A stretch of DNA of 6,698 nt from Bilophila wadsworthia ATCC 49260 (GTDB lineage: Bacteria; Desulfobacterota; Desulfovibrionia; Desulfovibrionales; Desulfovibrionaceae). Shown piece by piece: positions 4,392-6,698 of this stretch (the first letter of the stretch is position 1; each line of letters starts with the position of its first letter). The position numbers were made by a program, and so were the translations under genes. Under the pieces are notes generated by a model. The model did no database searches. It was not told the origin of the DNA and worked only from the letters and a program-made list of their open reading frames with translations. The stretch lies in NCBI RefSeq assembly GCF_000701705.1, contig NZ_JNJP01000135.1:1-6698 (forward strand). The letters are read 5' to 3'.

Positions 4392-4404
4392 CCTCCTTGG
4401 GAGG
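4392..4404 (+). promoter_or_regulatory. Ribosome site inside a small hairpin
   Basis: CCTCC-TTG-GGAGG folds the ribosome site (GGAGG, 4400-4404) of the next gene into a five-base stem. This could hold translation of the cassette low until the stem is opened. The loop of three bases is tight but allowed. Confidence 0.4.
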
Positions 4405-4411
4405 GTAAATT

Positions 4412-4621
4412 ATGTCACGTTTTTTAGGCAGGTTATGGTGTTCATTCGGGAACCTGCTGAATGTAACGTCCCGGGGAAATACATGCTCAAAGAAGCGAAT
4501 CGTTGAGGCAAGATCCAGACTGGCCAATCGTTCTGATACTGAGTCGCTTAGAGCTTGTTTTAGAAACGTAGGAAACGATATCGCTTTTTCCATGAAGAAG
4601 TACGAGCATGACAAAAAGTAG
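4412..4621 (+). CDS. Small basic hypothetical protein (69 aa), first gene of the DUF2335 cassette
   Basis: The start is preceded by GGAGGG with good spacing. The product begins MSRFLGRLWCSFGNLLNVTS and is rich in Arg and Lys, with three cysteines (10, 25, 49) and a helical second half. The first 17 residues are amphipathic or mildly hydrophobic, possibly membrane-associated, but no clear membrane helix is present. The family is not recognised. Its end overlaps the DUF2335 gene by 14 bases, so the two are translationally coupled and probably act together. Base composition is AT-richer than in the leftward operon, which fits separate acquisition. Possible roles are a partner, an antidote or a trigger for the membrane protein; this is inference from pairing only. 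Confidence 0.68.
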   Translation: MSRFLGRLWCSFGNLLNVTSRGNTCSKKRIVEARSRLANRSDTESLRACFRNVGNDIAFSMKKYEHDKK

Positions 4622-5066
4622 ATCGGCCCCCAATACGCCATCCACTAAACCAAAAGTTATTAAGGCAGAAAGACATCTTGCTATAGCGACCTATTCTGGC
4701 CCACTCCCAGATCCTGCTACTTTCGAAGCCTATGATCACACTACCCCTGGTGCAGGTGAACGTATTCTGGCTATGGCAGAAAAAGAGCAAGCACACAGGC
4801 ATAAGATGGAAGCCCTAATGACAGAAGCCTATGCTAAAGACTCTGTTAATGAACGTAAGGAGATACAACGTTCTCAGTGGATGGCTTGGACATTGGCTTC
4901 AGGAGTAGTTCTTATTGGAGGGTTTCTTGTTTACGCAGGGCATTCCGTTGTTGGTACTCTTTTAACAGGAGGTACGCTCATCGGTATTGTTTCTGCGTTC
5001 TTAGAAAAGAATAGACACGAAAAAGAAAACAATGATGAATTACATCACCGCCACTCAGAAAAGTAG
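4608..5066 (+). CDS. DUF2335 domain membrane protein (152 aa)
   Basis: Residues 1-30 are a polar tail. The DUF2335 core follows: GPLPDPATFEAYDHTTPGAG and then ERILAMAEKEQAHRHKMEAL, the family's typical P-G-A-x-E-R-I-L-x-M-A-E-K-E-Q-x-H-R run. Two membrane helices come next, about residues 92-110 (WMAWTLASGVVLIGGFLVYA) and 112-132, and a short charged tail (LEKNRHEKENN). The N-terminal helical domain is predicted cytoplasmic with a hairpin of two membrane segments. DUF2335 proteins are common in prophages and mobile regions and have no settled function that I know of. The start overlaps the upstream gene by 14 bases. The cassette has its own promoter, palindrome and strong terminator, so it is a self-contained cargo unit, possibly for superinfection exclusion or defence (inference). 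Confidence 0.87.
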   Translation: MTKSRSAPNTPSTKPKVIKAERHLAIATYSGPLPDPATFEAYDHTTPGAGERILAMAEKEQAHRHKMEALMTEAYAKDSVNERKEIQRSQWMAWTLASGVVLIGGFLVYAGHSVVGTLLTGGTLIGIVSAFLEKNRHEKENNDELHHRHSEK

Positions 5067-5094
5067 CTCTATCCGTAGTTAGTTGCTCCGGCAG

Positions 5095-5125
5095 AAAAGG
5101 CTCCTCGTTTCCGAGGAGCCTTTTT
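5095..5125 (+). terminator. Rho-independent terminator of the DUF2335 cassette
   Basis: AAAAGGCTCCTCG-TTTC-CGAGGAGCCTTTT is a 13-base perfect stem ending in five T, 28 bases after the DUF2335 stop. The outer A-T pairs make it partly bidirectional. Its right arm is identical to that of the terminator at 6570-6600. Confidence 0.93.
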
Positions 5126-5322
5126 CATACCCAACGCAAGGTTTCGCGCCCAGCTCGAAAACGGCGTCACAAGCGCAGCCCGATCCTATCGGGCTTCCCT
5201 CCCCCTGTTCCCCCGGCGGCGGTCGGCGTTGTTCACGTCCGGGCGCGGCGTCGGCGGCGGGTTCGTCGGGGCTGGTTGTCAATGAGCAGGCGGTGGCGTT
5301 CACCTCACGGGGCAAGCCATGC
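5126..5322. other. GC-rich spacer without a convincing gene
   Basis: The stretch between the DUF2335 terminator and the next promoter is much richer in G and C than the genes on both sides. It holds one perfect hairpin, AGCCCGAT-CCT-ATCGGGCT (5177-5195), with only two T after it, so it is at best a weak terminator. Frames open on both strands look like low-complexity G/P/A-rich translation. A short in-frame piece ending at 5334 (VNEQAVAFTSRGKP) is faintly like the start of phage Rha or antirepressor proteins, but it is too short to call a remnant. Confidence 0.45.
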
Positions 5323-5351
5323 TTGACTCTTTGATAGGTAAACTTTACCTC
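5323..5351 (+). promoter_or_regulatory. Promoter and operator candidate of the second HTH gene
   Basis: TTGACT (5323-5328) is a good -35, but the -10 at 17 bases (TACCTC) is poor. AGGTAAA-C-TTTACCT (5336-5350) is a perfect 15-base palindrome. The same AGGTAA-N3-TTACCT pattern appears at 5864-5878. It lies 51 bases upstream of the HTH gene, as expected of an autoregulatory site. Confidence 0.6.
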
Positions 5352-5400
5352 TTTTGTCAATACATAAAATTACGCCGAGATGAAAAGAGGTGATTTTGCT

Positions 5401-5763
5401 ATGATTGGAGGAAAAGGAGACATGCAAGTGCTTAATGAAACAGGGATGGCTGCGTTTGAAGAATCCATCCGCAAGGCACTTGAGGAGCGCCGTAAAGTCA
5501 TAGGTATGACTGAACAAGCACTTGGTTCGCTTGCTTTTCCTCATGTGGCGGATTCCCGACGGAAAGTTCAATCAATCAGAAAGGGGCAGGGCTCGGGTGA
5601 AAATCGTAAACCCCAACAACTCAGAATGACCGACGTAATGAACCTCTTAGCAGCCCTCGGTTTGCCTTGGGAAAAGGTGATTAAACAGGCTTTTGCGGAT
5701 GCGGAAACGGCCCAAAAAGAGGAACAGGAAAAAATAAAGGCCCTTTTAGCAACCCACAAATAG
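5401..5763 (+). CDS. Second HTH regulator, repressor-like (120 aa)
   Basis: The core runs AAFEESIRKALEERRKVIGM, TEQALGSLAF, then a SRRKVQSIRKGQG basic loop, then LRMTDVMNLLAALGLPWEKV. This resembles small phage helix-turn-helix repressors of XRE-like fold with an extended loop between helices, at about residues 15-90. The C terminus (ETAQKEEQEKIKALLATHK) is a charged helix, perhaps for dimerisation. Starts are possible at 5380, 5401 and 5422. ATG 5401 has GAGGTG eight bases upstream, while 5422 has GGAGGAAAAGGAG very close; 5401 was preferred, but 5422 is also reasonable. A perfect palindrome upstream and a terminator downstream make this a one-gene cassette, and the same palindrome lies before the DUF4160 pair. 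The product is probably an autorepressor controlling both; the exact family is uncertain. Confidence 0.78.
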   Translation: MIGGKGDMQVLNETGMAAFEESIRKALEERRKVIGMTEQALGSLAFPHVADSRRKVQSIRKGQGSGENRKPQQLRMTDVMNLLAALGLPWEKVIKQAFADAETAQKEEQEKIKALLATHK

Positions 5764-5792
5764 AGTAACCCGTTAATATAAAACGACCTATC

Positions 5793-5818
5793 AAGCCGCC
5801 ATAATGGGCGGCTTTTTT
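5793..5818 (+). terminator. Rho-independent terminator of the second HTH gene
   Basis: AAGCCGCC-ATAATG-GGCGGCTT is an eight-base perfect stem running into six T, 30 bases after the HTH stop. It ends the one-gene cassette. Confidence 0.92.
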
Positions 5819-5854
5819 GTTACCCCTCTTTAGGGAAAAATTTTGCTCTTTCTC

Positions 5855-5883
5855 TTGACTATAAGGTAATTTTTACCTACCTT
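5855..5883 (+). promoter_or_regulatory. Promoter and operator candidate of the DUF4160-DUF2442 cassette
   Basis: TTGACT (5855-5860) is followed after 17 bases by TACCTT, a weak -10. AGGTAA-TTT-TTACCT (5864-5878) has perfect six-base arms identical to those at 5336-5350. No other full copy of this palindrome was seen in the window. Confidence 0.6.
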
Positions 5884-5931
5884 GTTTTCAACGAAGGACG
5901 GGAACCCACCCCGACCCGCTCATTGAAAACA
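5883..5931. repeat. Inverted repeat in the leader of the DUF4160 cassette
   Basis: TGTTTTCAA (5883-5891) and TTGAAAACA (5923-5931) are perfect nine-base arms separated by 31 GC-rich bases. It could be an RNA stem in the leader or a spaced binding site. The 31-base loop makes a simple hairpin less likely to be strong. Confidence 0.45.
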
Positions 5932-5937
5932 GGCGCG

Positions 5938-6066
5938 ATGACGGCCCTCAACTGGACGCTGTACGGCGAGGAAACGTACCCCACGGCGCTCAGCGCAAGC
6001 CCGAGCACACACGGTCGAAGCGTATGGACAGAGGTCGTGAAACCCGCTATTCTTTTGAAAAAGTGA
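5938..6066 (+). CDS. Possible 42-aa upstream open frame in the DUF4160 leader
   Basis: ATG at 5938 opens a frame of 42 codons starting MTALNWTLYGEETYPTALSA and ending AILLKK, with TGA seven bases before the DUF4160 start. The ribosome site of the next gene (GAGGGA) overlaps this stop, which would allow coupling. Its own ribosome site is poor (CAGG, close to the start). It could be a leader peptide, a small protein or chance. The 310-base stretch between 5764 and 6073 otherwise holds the terminator, promoter, operator and inverted repeat listed separately. Confidence 0.3.
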   Translation: MTALNWTLYGEETYPTALSASPSTHGRSVWTEVVKPAILLKK

Positions 6067-6073
6067 GGGAATA

Positions 6074-6316
6074 ATGCCCGTTATTCTTATCGTCGGGCCC
6101 TATCGCTTTTTCTTCTATTCCAATGAAGGAAATCCGGTAAAGGCCCCTCACATCCACGTCAGAAGCCAAGACGGAGAAGCGAAAATCTCACTCGTCGAAC
6201 CGTACGGCGTTCTGCTCAATGCCGGTTTTTCCGCGCAGGAGCTGCGCAAAATATGCAAGCTCGTTCAGGAAAAACGGGACATCCTGAAGGGGGCGTATCA
6301 TGATTATTTCGCCTAA
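6074..6316 (+). CDS. DUF4160 domain protein (80 aa)
   Basis: The product begins MPVILIVGPYRFFFYSNEGN and carries APHIHVRSQDGEAKISL with the conserved H-x-H pair (about residues 35-37), then LLNAGFSAQELRKICKLVQE and a C-terminal helix ending HDYF. Full length fits the DUF4160 family, small proteins nearly always found beside a DUF2442 gene. The pair has been thought of as toxin-antitoxin-like, but I know of no settled activity. The start has GAGGGA five bases upstream. It overlaps the DUF2442 gene by 17 bases, so the two are co-translated. The palindrome at 5864 suggests control by the HTH protein of the preceding cassette. Confidence 0.92.
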   Translation: MPVILIVGPYRFFFYSNEGNPVKAPHIHVRSQDGEAKISLVEPYGVLLNAGFSAQELRKICKLVQEKRDILKGAYHDYFA

Positions 6317-6548
6317 AAAGGTTTGGTTCGACGAGGATTCCCTGTGGGTAGGGCTGAATGACGCCCGCGTCATCGGCGTCCCTCTTGCTTGGTTCCCCCG
6401 TCTGCTCAACGCGACGGTTGCGGAACGCGAACGGTTTGAATTGAGCGCGTTCGGCATCCACTGGGAACACCTCGATGAAGACATTTCCGTCGAAGGACTC
6501 CTTGCCGGTCAGGGGGATTTGACGAGGACTCCCATCAAGGTCGCCTGA
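6300..6548 (+). CDS. DUF2442 domain protein (82 aa)
   Basis: Residues 8-70 match the DUF2442 pattern very well: VWFDEDSLWVGLNDARVIGV, then PLAWFPRLLNAT, a short polar stretch, then FGIHWEHLDEDISVEGLLAG. The tail of about 14 residues is variable. The start at 6300 has AAGGGGG nearby within the DUF4160 gene. DUF2442 proteins occur alone, fused to HTH domains, or paired with DUF4160. In the pair, DUF2442 is a reasonable candidate for the regulatory or antitoxin partner, but that assignment is inference. A terminator follows 22 bases after the stop, closing the cassette. Confidence 0.93.
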   Translation: MIISPKKVWFDEDSLWVGLNDARVIGVPLAWFPRLLNATVAERERFELSAFGIHWEHLDEDISVEGLLAGQGDLTRTPIKVA

Positions 6549-6569
6549 CCATCTGCAAAAACACACCCG

Positions 6570-6600
6570 AAAGGCTCCCCGGAAACGAGGAGCCTTTTTT
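6570..6600 (+). terminator. Rho-independent terminator of the DUF4160-DUF2442 cassette
   Basis: AAAGGCTCC-CCG-GAAA-CGA-GGAGCCTTT forms a stem with one C-A mismatch and a GAAA loop, ending in six T. The right arm (CGAGGAGCCTTTTT) is the same as in the terminator at 5095-5125. Confidence 0.9.
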
Positions 6601-6617
6601 CGTGCCTAGCCCCATCG

Positions 6618-6645
6618 AAAAGCCCGGAACCAACCGGGCTTTTTC
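6618..6645 (+). terminator. Second terminator in tandem
   Basis: AAAAGCCCGG-AACCAA-CCGGGCTTTT is a ten-base perfect stem with five T, 18 bases after the previous terminator. It works in both directions by sequence. It insulates the cassette from what follows. Confidence 0.88.
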
Positions 6646-6650
6646 ATTGG

Positions 6651-6671
6651 GTTTGGGACGCCAAGCCAAAC
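6651..6671. promoter_or_regulatory. Inverted repeat upstream of the next gene
   Basis: GTTTGG-N9-CCAAAC has perfect six-base arms, 20 bases before a possible start codon. It may be another operator or a leader hairpin. It is short enough to be chance. Confidence 0.25.
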
Positions 6672-6691
6672 ATCAAAACGAGGGTATTTCT

Positions 6692-6698
6692 ATGTGTT
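6692..6698 (+). CDS. Possible start of a further gene, cut by the window end
   Basis: GAGGG at 6680-6684 is followed after seven bases by ATG TGT, then the window ends. The position just after tandem terminators fits the start of another cassette. No product can be inferred from two codons. Confidence 0.3.

Noticed and set aside
5079..5360. Overlapping frames on both strands in the GC-rich spacer
   Set aside because: They translate the terminator and low-complexity GC DNA; the faint likeness of VNEQAVAFTSRGKP to phage Rha proteins is too short to support a pseudogene.

Overview
The window looks like the early and regulatory region of a temperate phage (prophage) in a moderately GC-rich bacterium. 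The style of the small phage regulators (two CII/CP76-like proteins, a Bro-N/KilAC antirepressor, short HTH repressors without a peptidase domain) suggests a host like the Desulfovibrionaceae (Desulfovibrio/Bilophila). That host guess is inference from remembered families, not a search result. No integrase, structural or lysis genes, tRNA, rRNA, CRISPR array or insertion sequence is visible.

The left part (1-2607) is a tight leftward operon. In transcription order it holds: a Cro-like HTH protein, a 25-aa single-membrane-segment peptide whose gene is too short for routine calling, a gap of about 230 bases, a CII-like regulator, a zinc-ribbon protein, a Bro-N/KilAC antirepressor, a small CxxC protein, and the first 49 codons of a probable replication protein cut by the window edge. 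Neighbouring genes overlap or abut, which points to translational coupling.

The centre (2572-3631) is the immunity switch. A short intergenic region with a perfect palindrome (TTTACT-N4-AGTAAA) separates the leftward operon from a rightward HTH plus coiled-coil repressor candidate. After the repressor come a stand-alone GIY-YIG nuclease domain gene and a clear terminator. A small leftward gene starts just beside that terminator and runs antisense into the end of the nuclease gene.

The right part (3632-6698) reads as a row of small rightward cassettes, each with its own -35-like element, its own palindrome and in most cases its own terminator. They are: (a) a CII-like regulator behind a promoter with almost the same layout as the leftward early promoter; (b) a small basic protein plus a DUF2335 two-helix membrane protein; (c) a second HTH regulator; (d) a DUF4160-DUF2442 pair; and (e) the first bases of a further gene. 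Cassettes (c) and (d) share a second palindrome, AGGTAA-N3-TTACCT, so the cassette (c) regulator probably controls both. This resembles a moron or cargo region beside the phage switch.

Most notable are two separate operator families that tie genes into two regulons, the DUF2335 cassette as a possible phage-carried defence or exclusion module, and the unlisted 25-aa membrane peptide.
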